A stretch of DNA of 64,000 bases from Diadophis punctatus similis (Eukaryota; Chordata; Lepidosauria; Squamata; Dipsadidae). Shown one piece after another: positions 9,077 through 18,989 of this stretch (position 1 is the first letter of the stretch; each line of letters starts with the position of its first letter). The notes beneath the pieces are model-generated. The model searched no databases. It saw only the letters and a program-made list of their open reading frames with translations, and was not told the DNA's origin. The stretch covers positions 15,042,973 to 15,106,972 of the forward strand of contig JALIGW010000016.1 of the NCBI GenBank assembly GCA_023053685.1, given 5' to 3'. The position numbers and the translations under genes are program-made.

Positions 9077-10048
9077 ATGGCTGCTGCTATGGAATTTAAA
9101 GATAGTCCAATACCTAAATTGGGGAAGAAAAATTATTTAATTTGGGCTGCAAAAATGGAATGTTTTTTGAAAGCAAAAGAATTATGGGACATCGTAGCAG
9201 ACCCCCCACAAGTGCTTGGAGCAGCAGATCAAAAGGCTCATGACAAAGCTATGGCTTATCTTCTGTTAAGTCTGGGGGATGATCAATTCTTAAATGTAGC
9301 TGAATTAAAGTCTGCAAAAGAAATATGGCAGAAATTGAAAGCAGTACATGTCAATGTTTCTGCGTGTAATGTGGTCCAACTTTCGAGAAAGCTTTTCAGA
9401 ATGAGTTTGCAGACAGGAGATTCTATGGAAGATCATTTAATGAAAATGCAGTCTAATTTTCTAGAATTGGAGCAACGTGGAGTAAAGTTTCCAGAGTCCC
9501 AGAAAGTTTTATTAGTGTTAAATAGTTTGGATCAAAGCTGGGAGACTGTATCAGCTATTTTTGAAAGTAAGCCAGAAGCAGATTTGAATTTGGAGGCTTT
9601 GAAATCGTGTTTATTGAATGAATATGAGAAAAGGCTTTTCAGCCATGCTGATGGAAAATTCCACAGGCGGGGGCCCAACAAGGAGTACAGTGGAAACTTA
9701 CAGCAAGTCTCCAGCAAAATTTTCCACAGGCTGCCTATCTCTAGCAACAGCCGAGGTGTCTGCAGACAAGAGGAAAGCAGAGGCAGGAGAGATCAAGTTA
9801 CACAACAACAATTCTTCAAGCAAGTTAAAAAAGCATGTTTCATTTGTGGAGAGACAAATCATCTGCAGAAAAGCTGTGCACAGAGAAGAAATATGCAAGA
9901 CAAGAGACATTATTTGCAAGGACAGATTGCAGTTGCAAAAGTTTGTTATAATAACAATAGAGACAAATGGTTGATTGACAGTGGGGCTAGTCAAACAATT
10001 GTTAATAATTCTGACTTATTTTCCAGATTTTTTCCCAGGAAACAATGA
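9077..10048 (+). CDS. copia Gag plus start of protease
   Basis: 323 codons. The ATG has A at -3 and G at +4. Residues 1-40 ('NYLIWAAKMECFLKAKELWD') match the copia-type Gag N-terminal domain. A zinc knuckle C-x2-C-x4-H-x4-C spans residues 254-267. The aspartic protease active site D-S-G is at residues 301-303. The frame then stops at 10046-10048, a few codons later, while homology continues in the +1 frame. Gag forms the virus-like particle and binds RNA through the knuckle. The stop inside the protease is unusual and probably reflects an indel at the T-run 10028-10033 or a recoding site. Confidence 0.9.
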   Translation: MAAAMEFKDSPIPKLGKKNYLIWAAKMECFLKAKELWDIVADPPQVLGAADQKAHDKAMAYLLLSLGDDQFLNVAELKSAKEIWQKLKAVHVNVSACNVVQLSRKLFRMSLQTGDSMEDHLMKMQSNFLELEQRGVKFPESQKVLLVLNSLDQSWETVSAIFESKPEADLNLEALKSCLLNEYEKRLFSHADGKFHRRGPNKEYSGNLQQVSSKIFHRLPISSNSRGVCRQEESRGRRDQVTQQQFFKQVKKACFICGETNHLQKSCAQRRNMQDKRHYLQGQIAVAKVCYNNNRDKWLIDSGASQTIVNNSDLFSRFFPRKQ

Positions 10049-13046
10049 AGAAGTGGCCTTAGCCAATGGTCAAAAGGCTAAAATCATTGGAAGAGGCGAT
10101 GTGCAAATTCCATATTTGGACTCCAGGTTTACTGATGTGTTATGTGTACCTGAAATGGAGCATAATTTGTTAAGTGTGTCTAGTTTAGACAAGCAAGGTT
10201 ATGAAACCACATTTGTTAATGGGAAGTGTATCATCCAAAGAAATGGGAATGTTTGTGCACAGGGCATAAAAGAGGATAATCTTTATGTATTGCAGGGACA
10301 AAAGGTCCCACATTGTTCCCAGACATTTAAAAATGTAGCAGAACACAATTCGTGTGTTCATCTTCTGCACAGACGACTTGGTCATGCTAATTTTAAGGTT
10401 GTTCAACAAATGAAAGAATTTGCAGAAGGATTAGATTTGAAGGGATGTAAGGCATATTTGGATTGTGCAGTATGCAAAGCATCGAAATCCAAAGCATTCC
10501 CAGTTAGCAAGTTTAGCACAAGACAAACCAGAAAAGCTCTAGAACTGGTGCATGCTGATTTAATTGGGCCTATGCAAGCCAGTTTGGGAGGAGCAAAGTA
10601 TGCGCTGGTCATTGTGGATGACTACAGCAGGTTTGGGTTTTGCTACTTACTTAAGAGTAAAACAGAGGTGCTACAGCAATTTAAGCAATGGTTAAGTTTT
10701 GTAGAGAGAAGGTACAAACAACAGGTATGTCAGTTGCAAACTGACAGAGGTTCTGAGTTTATGTCAACAAATTTTCAACAATGGTTGAGACAATTGGGAA
10801 TAAGACACAGGCGCACAAATCCTTACACACCGGGAGAGAACGGAGTGGCTGAAAAGAGGAATGGTGTTTTGCAAACAATGAAAGACTCATTACTGGAGGA
10901 TTCTGGTATGAGCAGGTCATATTGGGGTGAAGCCATACTGACTGCCAATTATTTAGTAAATAGGTTGTGGTGTTCATCCATCAATAATACTCCATATGCA
11001 ATGCTATATGGGAGAAAGCCTTCTCTAGCACATTTAAAAATATTTGGAAGTACTGCATGGGTACATATTCCAAAGGCAATCAGAAGAAAGGGACAACAAA
11101 AGGCTAGAAAGCTCAGATTTGTGGGCTATGAGCCAGGCTCAAAAGGGTATCGCTTTAGTGATGGAAGTAAAAGGATAGTGATTTCAAGGTCTGCTAGTTT
11201 TGCAGAACAAAATTGGAACAGAATTGATGCAAATTCTGAAAATGATCCACTTAGTGACGGTGATCCACTTAGTGACAATAACTCATTTAATGATGGTGAA
11301 TCATTTACTGAAGGTGTCTATGTTCAGGGAGGAGAGTCTGAACAAGATATGAAGATAGAAAAGCTTGAAACACAAGTACAGGCAATGCCACGTAGGTCAG
11401 AGCGTAGGAACAGAGGGGTTCCGCCAGACAGGTATTCTGCCAGTAAAGTTAAAGTGTGTAATGTGTGGTATGAGCCAAGAAACTATAAGGAAGTATTGGC
11501 ATTACCAAAAGTTGAACAAGAAAAGTGGAAGGAAGCCATGGATAAAGAGATGAAATCCATGGGAGATCATGAAGTGTTCACATCTGTGACTTTGCCACAG
11601 GGTACGAAAGCTGTAGGATGTAAGTGGGTATATAAGAAAAAGGTATTACCCAATAATGAAGTACAGTATAAGGCAAGATTGGTGGCACAAGGTTTTTCTC
11701 AATTAAAGAATGTGCACTATGATGAGGTGTTCGCGCCAACTGTAAAAGGTGAGAGCATAAGACTAGCACTGGCATTAGCATCAGCATACAGGCATAGAAT
11801 TTGGCATTTTGATATAACCACTGCATTTCTCAATGCTGAATTAGAGGAAGAAATTTATATGGTTCAAGCGCCAGGGTATGAAAATAAAAAGCCTAACATG
11901 GTGTATAAATTGAACAAGGCCATTTATGGGCTGAAGCAGTCAGCCAGAAATTGGAATATCTGTTTAGATACTGCATTGAAAGGTCTTGGGTTCAAGAGTT
12001 GCAAAGCTGATGGTTGCATATACACTGGAAAGTTACAAGGTGGGAATTGTCTACTATTAGCATTTGTGGATGATCTTTGTTTCATTGCAAAGGATGCATC
12101 ACAAGTTAAAGAATTTGCTAATAAGTTAGAAAAGAAATTTGAATTAAAGAATTTGGGAGAAATAAAGAATTATCTCGGTGTAGAAATACAAAAAACTGAA
12201 AAAGGTGGTTATATTCTCAGTCAAAGGAGAAAAATTGAACAATTATTAGAGAAATATAACATGAAAGATTGTAATATTGCTCCTACACCTATGAGCACAG
12301 ATTTTTACAATAGTTTGGGTGAGGATAAAAGTGAAGCCTGTGATCAGGAGATATATCACTCTGCAATAGGGAGTCTGTTATATCTGTCACAGTGGTCCAG
12401 ACCAGACATAGCTTGTGCAGTGAGCATCTTAAGTCGCTTTACTGCTACACCTACAAAGTTGCATTGGATGGGTGTGAAAAGAATTCTCAGGTATTTGAAG
12501 GGAACTGTGAATTTGGGTCTTCAAATACAGGTCACTGAAGAATTAAAATTGAAATGTTATGTTGATAGTGATTATGCAAATGATGTAAAAACCAGAAAGT
12601 CTAATTCTGGAATTGTAATAATGTTTGGAGGGGCTTTAATTGGTTGGAAGTCCAGAAAACAAACAACGGCTGCTATTTCAACTGCTGAAGCAGAGTTTAT
12701 TGCATTGTCTGAGTTATGTTCTGAAGTAGTTTGGTATGTACAGTTGTTACAAGATTTAAATGTAAATGTAAATGAAGCTGTAACTGTTTATGAAGATAAT
12801 GCTGCTTGTATAAAAATGGCAACAGGTGACAGAGTGAAGAACAGAAGTAAACATGTGGACATTAAGTATTGTAATGTCAGGGAAGCTGTAAAAGAAAAAT
12901 TAATAAGTTTACATCATTGTTCTTCAGAGGATAATTTAGCAGACATGATGACCAAACCATTGGGTAATGTGAATCATGGGAAATGTTTAAATCCAATAGG
13001 TTTGATGTCTCTCCCAGTAATGAAGGGAGGAGTGTTGGAATATTAA
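9975..13046 (+). CDS. copia Pol: rest of protease, integrase, reverse transcriptase, RNase H
   Basis: Open frame of 1023 codons; genuine coding starts near 10035, where it takes over from the Gag frame. Domains by frame residue: pre-integrase zinc region with 'LHRRLGH' and C-x2-C near 125-165; integrase catalytic triad D195, D257, E293 (35 residues between the last two, the expected DD35E spacing); reverse transcriptase with the catalytic FVDD at 697-700; RNase H with 'YVDSDYA' near 862-868, then 'STAEAEF' and 'HVDIKY' blocks. All catalytic residues are present. A short tandem acidic repeat ('DPLSDGDPLSD') lies between integrase and reverse transcriptase. The stop lies just inside the 3' LTR. 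Confidence 0.92.
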   Translation: MTVGLVKQLLIILTYFPDFFPGNNEEVALANGQKAKIIGRGDVQIPYLDSRFTDVLCVPEMEHNLLSVSSLDKQGYETTFVNGKCIIQRNGNVCAQGIKEDNLYVLQGQKVPHCSQTFKNVAEHNSCVHLLHRRLGHANFKVVQQMKEFAEGLDLKGCKAYLDCAVCKASKSKAFPVSKFSTRQTRKALELVHADLIGPMQASLGGAKYALVIVDDYSRFGFCYLLKSKTEVLQQFKQWLSFVERRYKQQVCQLQTDRGSEFMSTNFQQWLRQLGIRHRRTNPYTPGENGVAEKRNGVLQTMKDSLLEDSGMSRSYWGEAILTANYLVNRLWCSSINNTPYAMLYGRKPSLAHLKIFGSTAWVHIPKAIRRKGQQKARKLRFVGYEPGSKGYRFSDGSKRIVISRSASFAEQNWNRIDANSENDPLSDGDPLSDNNSFNDGESFTEGVYVQGGESEQDMKIEKLETQVQAMPRRSERRNRGVPPDRYSASKVKVCNVWYEPRNYKEVLALPKVEQEKWKEAMDKEMKSMGDHEVFTSVTLPQGTKAVGCKWVYKKKVLPNNEVQYKARLVAQGFSQLKNVHYDEVFAPTVKGESIRLALALASAYRHRIWHFDITTAFLNAELEEEIYMVQAPGYENKKPNMVYKLNKAIYGLKQSARNWNICLDTALKGLGFKSCKADGCIYTGKLQGGNCLLLAFVDDLCFIAKDASQVKEFANKLEKKFELKNLGEIKNYLGVEIQKTEKGGYILSQRRKIEQLLEKYNMKDCNIAPTPMSTDFYNSLGEDKSEACDQEIYHSAIGSLLYLSQWSRPDIACAVSILSRFTATPTKLHWMGVKRILRYLKGTVNLGLQIQVTEELKLKCYVDSDYANDVKTRKSNSGIVIMFGGALIGWKSRKQTTAAISTAEAEFIALSELCSEVVWYVQLLQDLNVNVNEAVTVYEDNAACIKMATGDRVKNRSKHVDIKYCNVREAVKEKLISLHHCSSEDNLADMMTKPLGNVNHGKCLNPIGLMSLPVMKGGVLEY
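13019..13032 (+). promoter_or_regulatory. polypurine tract
   Basis: Purine run 'gaagggaggag' immediately before the 3' LTR, the expected plus-strand primer for reverse transcription. Confidence 0.85.
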
Positions 13047-13296
13047 TGACTGGGAGAGCCATGTGATTGAGTCAGCCAATCAGGCTGAAGTGTTATTTGA
13101 GCATGTCCAGAAACTTAGCAAGAAGAAGGGTGTGGTTTACTCTGTCCACCATTATACTCCAGTATGAAAACATCTCAACATGTGATGAAACAAAGTGTGG
13201 TATTGTAAATGTTTTATTCTACTTATAAAGAAGTTATTTGAATCAGCAAAATGCAGTTATCTTTTGAAGCTTCTGATTTATTGCGTAACTCTGACA
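13033..13296 (+). repeat. copia 3' LTR
   Basis: 264 bp, followed by the agtat target duplication at 13297-13301. Confidence 0.95.
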
Positions 13297-13330
13297 AGTA
13301 TATTCAAAATCTAAAGAAGTTTTGAAATGT

Positions 13331-13702
13331 CAGGTAGTCCTCAACTTGCAGCTATTCATTTAGTGAACATTCGAAGTTATAACGGCACTGAAAAAAGTGC
13401 CTAATGACTATTTTTCACACTTACAACCGTTGAAGCATTCCCATGGCCATATGATCAAAATTCAGATGCTAGGCAACAGGTTCACATTTATGACGGTTGC
13501 AGTGTCGTGGGATCCCCTTCTGACAAGCAAAGTCAATAGGGAAGCCGGATTCACTTCACAGAGGTGATACTAACTTGACAACTGCAGCAATTCAACAGTG
13601 GCAAGAATGGTCGTAAAATGAAGGAAAACTCACTTAACAACTCTCTTGCTTAGCAATAGAAATTTTGGGCTCAGTCGTGGTCGTTAAGTCGAGGACTACC
13701 TG
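13331..13702 (-). mobile_element. Tg MITE
   Basis: Ends CAGGTAGTCCTCAACTTGC and GTCGAGGACTACCTG. TA on the right; the left TA is mutated. Confidence 0.8.
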
Positions 13703-14497
13703 TACAGTGTCCTAGATCCACAGCTAAAATTAGATCAACACCTTACAGCTGTGGCTAGGGGGGCTTTTGCACAGGTTCGCCTGGTGCACCAATTGCGACC
13801 ATACTTGGAGAAGGAGGTTCTACTCACGGTCACTCATGCCCTTGTCACCTCCCGATTGGACTACTGCAATGTGCTCTACATGGGGCTACCCTTGAAGAGT
13901 ATTCGGAGTCTTCAACTGGTGCAGAATGCGGCTGCGCGTGCTGTGGTGGGTGTGTCAAGATACACCCACGTAACACCCATACTCCGCCAGCTGCATTGGC
14001 TGCCCATTGGTCTCTGGGTACAATTCAAGGTGTTGATCATCATCTTTAAAGCCCTACATGGCTTAGGACCAGGCTATCTCCGGGACTGCATTCTGCCTCA
14101 TACTTCCCTTCGACCGGTCAGGTCCCACAGAGTGGGTCTCTTCCAGGTCCCGTCAGCCAAACAATGTCGACTGGCGGGGCCTAGGGGGAGGGCCTTCTCT
14201 GTAGGGGCCCCTGCTCTCTGGAACCAACTTCCCCCAGAGATCCGAATTATCCCCACCTTGCTGGCCTTCCGAAAAGCCATTAAGACATGGCTCTTCCTGC
14301 AGGCGGGGTGATTTTGAGACAACCTTACACCTGATGTCTCCCCCATGTATGTATGGTATTATATGTTTTTTTCTTAATTGCTTTTAAATTGTTTTTAAAT
14401 GATTTGTTTGGTTGTTTCCTAAAATGTTGTATTTCCTCCGAGTCCTTAGGGAGTAGGGCGGCATAGAAGAACCTCCAAATAAATAAATAAATAAATA
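13703..14497 (+). mobile_element. L2-like LINE, 3' end with ORF2 C-terminus
   Basis: A 186-codon frame (13751-14311) encodes the reverse-transcriptase thumb and C-terminal part of an L2-type LINE: 'LVTSRLDYCNVLY', 'LQLVQNAAARAV', 'LHWLPI', 'FKALHGLGPGYL', 'RAFSVGAPALWNQLPPEIR'. It ends with a 3' UTR and an (AAAT)n tail. 5' truncated, as usual for LINEs. The frame is still open, suggesting moderate age. Confidence 0.85.
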
Positions 14498-14989
14498 TTC
14501 TTACTGTCTACGTGCTATTTTTTTTTTTGCAAAGAGTATGGTAGGATTTTTTTTTTAATTTTCCAACTTATTGTGGCATTGTATATCCAGGTACTAATCA
14601 GATCGGCCCTTCTTAAGTTTCCAAATTCTATCCATATCTGCCAGATTCTGCCAATTTGTAAGGCTATTTAGAAATAAGCCTCACTAAAAAGTAATGGGCC
14701 ATTTCAAATCTAATGGGTCTTCCTTGCTAAACTGTTGCTTAGCTAGCCATGAAGAAGCAGTGAAAACATGTCATCCATCTATCACACCTTCATTTACAAG
14801 CCTCTCATTTAAACCAGAGTTTCCCATTACTCTTTTAATAGGGAGCGCTGGGATAATACTGGCTTACATACTGGAGTCATGCAAAAATATTGTGCTAAGC
14901 CATGGTTGGTATAACATTTCTCAATTGGTTGGGAACACATATAGAACATGCAATACAAAAAAGTAAACCAATTACTATATGGCTTGGAG
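14498..14989. other. unassigned, with an 'aagccatggttgg' dispersed repeat at 14859-14945
   Basis: Mostly featureless. Positions 14859-14945 recur inverted at 15906-15990, so this is an interspersed repeat of unknown class. Confidence 0.4.
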
Positions 14990-15063
14990 CAGTTCTTCCC
15001 AACTTTGGCAACTGTAAGACGCGTGGACCAACTCTCAGAATCCCCCAGCCAGCATTTATTCTG
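14990..15063. mobile_element. hAT-I MITE, left half
   Basis: Begins CAGTTCTTCCCAACTTTGG and stops close to the SINE at 15071. Confidence 0.55.
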
Positions 15064-15070
15064 GAAAAAG

Positions 15071-15290
15071 AGCCGAGGTGGCGCAGTGGTTAAAAGCAGC
15101 ACTGCAGTTCAGCAGTTCAGCTGTTCAAATCTCACCTGCTCAAGGTTGACTCAGCCTTCCATCCTTCTGAGGTCGGTAAAATGAGGACCCAGATTGTTGG
15201 GGCCAATATGCTGAAAACTCTGTAAACCGCTTAAAGAGGGCTGTAAAGCACTATGAAGCGGTATATAAGTCTAAGTGCTATTGCTATTGC
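15071..15290 (+). mobile_element. SINE-A
   Basis: Head GGTGGCGCAGTGG, body and (CTATTG)n tail present. About 20 bp shorter in the head than the 2 kb copy. Confidence 0.85.
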
Positions 15291-15497
15291 TAAAATAAAC
15301 CAGTTTTTCTGGTTCATCCAAATCAGCCATAATCTGTAAATTTTATTTATATTAATTAATCCCAACTACGCGATGGTGTGTAAATATGTTAAGTCATTCA
15401 AGGGGTTTTTGTAGACCCAGAGCAAGTTTTATTAATTAGTAATAAATTCCTGGGAGAGATATTTGTATTTCATATATTGTTGTGTAGTTGACTATCA

Positions 15498-15733
15498 AGA
15501 ACCGTGGTGGTGCAGTGGTTAGAATACAGTACTGCAGGCTACTTCTGCTGACTGCCAGCTGCCGGCAGTTCAAGTCTCACTGGCTCAAGTTGACTCAGCC
15601 TTCCATCCTTCCAAGGGTGGTAAAATGAGGACCCAGATTGTTGGGGGCAATATGTGACTCTGTAAACCGCTTAGAGAGGGCGGTAAAGCTCCAAAAAGCG
15701 GTATATAAGTCTAAGAGCTATTGCCATTGCTAT
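15498..15733 (+). mobile_element. SINE-A
   Basis: 'accgtggtggtgcagtgg' head variant, shared with the copy at 58497; tail CTATTGCCATTGCTAT. Confidence 0.85.
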
Positions 15734-15895
15734 CTGTCCCTGCAACATTCACCTTTCAACCTCATGTTCACCACTAAGGACAATCCAGTTTGTTAGCCAC
15801 CAGGACAGCAGCAAGACTCATACCCAGCTTATCACTCTACAAACAAGCCATTACTGTGCAGGTAATCCTCGACCACAACTGAGCCCCAAATTTTC

Positions 15896-15999
15896 AGTGT
15901 TGTGTGTTTTATATGTGTTCCCAGCCAATTGAGGTTCATTATACCAACCATGGCTTAGAATAATATTTTTGCATTATGCCAGTCAGTTGGCCAAATGTC
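15896..15999 (-). mobile_element. unclassified short repeat inserted in Tg
   Basis: Inverted relative of 14859-14945 ('ccaaccatggctta'). The boundaries are set by where the Tg consensus breaks and resumes. Confidence 0.45.
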
Positions 16000-16303
16000 T
16001 GTTGCTAAGCAAGACAGTTGTTAAGTGAGTTTTGCCTCATTTTACAACCTTTCTGGCCACAGTGGTTAAATGAATCACTGCAGTTGTTAAGTTAGAGTAG
16101 TAACGTGGCTATTAGGTGAATCTGGCTTCCCCACTGACTTTGTCAGAAAGTCGCAAAAGGTGATCATGTGATCCCGGCACACTGCAACTGTCATAAATAT
16201 GGACCAGTTGCCAAGCATCTGAATTTTGATCACATGACCATAGGGATGCTGCAATGGTCATAAGTGTGAAAAACAGTCATAAATAACTGTTTTCAGTGCC
16301 GTT

Positions 16304-16646
16304 CAGGGGTGGGTTCCTCCCAGTTCGGATCAGTTCGCCTGAACCGGTAGCGACCCGCTGGTGATGTCACGATGATGTCATCGAACCGGATTGGTCAGTG
16401 CCAGTCCGTGGGCGCTGCCATCTTTTTAATTTTTTTTAATTTTTAATTTTATTTTTTTTCCTTCTGAGCATGCGCAGAAGCCAAGTTCTGGCACTGTGCA
16501 TGCTGTCGCCATCTTTTTTTTGGCTTTGTATTTTATTATTATTTTTGGATTTTTCATTATTGCGTATGCGTGCGCAGCGCACGCGCGCACCCACGAGGCG
16601 CGCCCACGAGCAAACCAGCAGCGAGGTAAGTTGGAACCCACCCCTG
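16304..16646. mobile_element. hAT-II MITE, 343 bp
   Basis: Exact 8-bp duplication gtgccgtt (16296-16303, 16647-16654). Termini CAGGGGTGGGTTCC and GGAACCCACCCCTG. Contains 'accggtagcgacccgctgg' and a GCGCATGCG-rich half. Short GC/AT-rich frames inside are not genes. Confidence 0.9.
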
Positions 16647-16704
16647 GTGCCGTTGTAACTTTGAATGGTCACTAGACAAATGTTTGTAAGTTGAGGACTA
16701 CCTG

Positions 16705-18297
16705 TACATTGATATAACAAAGCTAGGATTTACCGTATGTTAAAGATCCCTAAAAAGGAAAGTTTGCAACAACTGTTGACACTTAATGCTGATAGAATAT
16801 TGAGCAGTTGATGCAAAGAAAAAAGAGCTATTAGCATAACAATGTTATGCCTATACACGTAAGACTTTAAACCAGAGGTGGTAAATTTGGATTATTCCAT
16901 GGAGGGACACAGATTTCTCTATTTCTACCTGACCAAAGATACCAAATCAGAGCCAGGAGAGAAAAAAAACACCCAATCTGACTCATCCAGCCATTTTTAT
17001 CTTCCTTACGGTGCATTTTTAATCAGCAATTCTTCCTCTTTATCCGATCTGCCCAAAAGACACTTTCAACAACTTTGAAAGAGCTACGGTTCTTTCTTTT
17101 TTTAGGCTGAATGCCATGTCATCATAGCTAAAAAAAATGCAGAGAACCAAAAAGGACCCCTTGTGTATCTCTTATAAAACTGTATTAATTAAAAAAGGGG
17201 GGTTAATAATTTGTATGATGCTTTTAAGGGCTCAGAGTGCTTTATGTGCATTAACCTGTTCTAGTTTTTGCATCGGTTTTTTTAAGGAAGGAAAGATGTA
17301 GCAGCAGAACCAGAAGTGGAGAAAGAAATTTGCGGGAAGGCATCCTAGGGACAAGATTTGAACCCAGTAGTGCCTGCACTATGTAACTCATTTTAAGATT
17401 AACTATACTACATCACTGCATTGGAGTGTTTCTGCACTTCATAGAAGACCCCAGTCAATTCCTTTCTGACCAGATATTTTGGGAAGCAGAGTTATTTCTA
17501 AAAGTAGCCGTAACAAATGATTCTTCCAATTGGACTTCAGTTGCCAGGATACCCCAGCAGACTGAGCCAATTGGGAAATTATAATAGTTGAAATTCACAC
17601 TATATGGGTGAGCATTACTTGAGGAGCTGATTAGTTTAGATACTAGTTTATATAACCCAATCTCTACAGATTAGAATCTAGTACCTAAGTGTTATTACCT
17701 GTTTCACACAATCTGACTGCTTTGCAGGAAACCATTACAAGACCTAGTGACCACATAAAGCCCTTATAAGCAGAAGTACACCGACACTGACATTCCCCCA
17801 ATTCTACTGAAGATGTTACCTAGCCTGGTAACAAAACGTTCGGAAACCAACCCACAAGCTCGGAGAACGAACCTCCACCCTCAGGAGACTATATGCTAAC
17901 TAAATTAATCATCCTCTAGTAGCCATCGATGCACTATTCACACACTGTCTGAATAGGCTACAGGTAAAATCCACCATCTGAATATTTTGAATAGTGCAAA
18001 ATGATTTTTTTAAAAAATAATAATGCATATACAATGTTTAATCATTGATGTATACGTGATAGCCTTGTTTTGTTTATATATATATATTTCCCTTTGTTTT
18101 GTTTATCAGTTGGTCTTTTCTTGCATTTGGGGTATTTTTGTGTATTTTGTTGCTTTTTAAAATATACTATATTTAATATACCATGTTTTTTGGAGCCTCC
18201 GACTGGCTCTCTGGATGGGCTGCAAGGTAAAATCGGCTGTCTGGAGAGGCTGCAAAGAAAAGCAGCCTGACTTCTGAATACGCTGTCAAGCAATGTT
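16705..18297. other. mostly single-copy DNA
   Basis: No gene or complete repeat recognised apart from a Penelope-like scrap at 17797-17875. Intronic to DEUP1. Confidence 0.5.
17797..17875 (+). mobile_element. Penelope-like 3' fragment
   Basis: 'gatgttacctagcctggtaa' followed by 'acgttcggaaacc' matches the 3' segment seen in both arms at 4617-4840. Confidence 0.45.
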
Positions 18298-18514
18298 TTA
18301 TTTTTATTTTATTTATTTATTTATTTGTCAAACATGTACAGGATAGTAGTTGTTTGTATAAACATAACATAAGTAAAAAGTACCGATAATAGAGGACAAT
18401 AGGACAGTAGGACAGGGACGATAGGCACAGTGGTGCGCTTAAGCACGCCCCTTACAGACCTCTTAGAAATGGGGAGAGGTTGACTGTAGACAGTCTAAGG
18501 TTAAAGTTTTGATC
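18298..18514 (-). mobile_element. non-LTR retrotransposon 3' end (same family as 224-772)
   Basis: (TTTA)n tail, then the same 3' UTR ('cacgccccttacagacctct') as the copy at 224-772. Confidence 0.65.
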
Positions 18515-18783
18515 TGAAGTTTCCTCTTTTCCATTGGACTCTCTAAAAAGATCAGAGAAGCTTGAAAAGATAAGCACCAGCTATGCCCTTCTAAAGAAGG
18601 GCTTTCTAAATGTGCCTTGCTATTTATCCATTCATTCGTTCAATGACTTTGTGCTAATCCTTATTAATCCAGTTTGTTGTTTCAATGAGGGAATTAAAAT
18701 TAGCCACCGTGCTCCAGGAGAAGCTCCAAAATTGCTCCCTGTCTGAAAAAAATGTCAAATCGCGGTCTGTCCTTCGACCTTAC

Positions 18784-18827
18784 CTAGCCATCATTTGTTC
18801 TTGCAGTCCCTCTATGGTCTTCTCCAT
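18784..18827 (-). CDS. DEUP1: DEUP1 first coding exon (start codon)
   Basis: On the minus strand, ATG at 18827-18825 in strong context (A at -3, G at +4) opens 14 codons (MEKTIEGLQEQMMA) plus two bases. They end at a good donor, AG|gtaagg. The two spare bases are completed by the single spare base of the exon at 5352-5523, giving 72 in-frame codons. A pyrimidine tract and acceptor 'tttgaaacag' lie just upstream, so the exon probably spans 18784-18845 with 18 bases of 5' UTR. The short N-terminus resembles the start of the paralogue CEP63 in form. Supported by phase, splice signals and the CpG island upstream, not by strong protein similarity. Confidence 0.65.
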
Positions 18828-18989
18828 CCTGGTCTTTGGTCAGATCTGTTTCAAACGGGAAAACAAGAGGGAAAAGTTTAGTTCTCTGGAAGCCCTCAGC
18901 TTTTTGCAGAGGGTGGGGAGGAGAACAACAAGCTTTCTTTCCCTTTCCAGAGACTTTCGGTGGAGCAAAAAGCTCGTTCGAGCCGACAG

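Larger units (their letters stand above)
8698..13296 (+). mobile_element. Ty1/copia LTR retrotransposon, near-intact and young
   Basis: A 4599-bp element with 264-bp LTRs that differ at a single base, TG...CA ends and the 5-bp duplication agtat (8693-8697, 13297-13301). Order: LTR, primer site, gag, protease, integrase, reverse transcriptase, RNase H, polypurine tract, LTR. Integrase before reverse transcriptase is the copia order. It lies antisense in intron 1 of DEUP1. The only visible lesion is a one-base frame offset in the protease region. Confidence 0.95.
15859..16704 (+). mobile_element. Tg MITE with two nested insertions
   Basis: Starts CAGGTAATCCTCGACC and ends GGACTACCTG followed by TA. 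Interrupted by 15896-15999 and by the hAT-II element 16304-16646. Confidence 0.8.
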
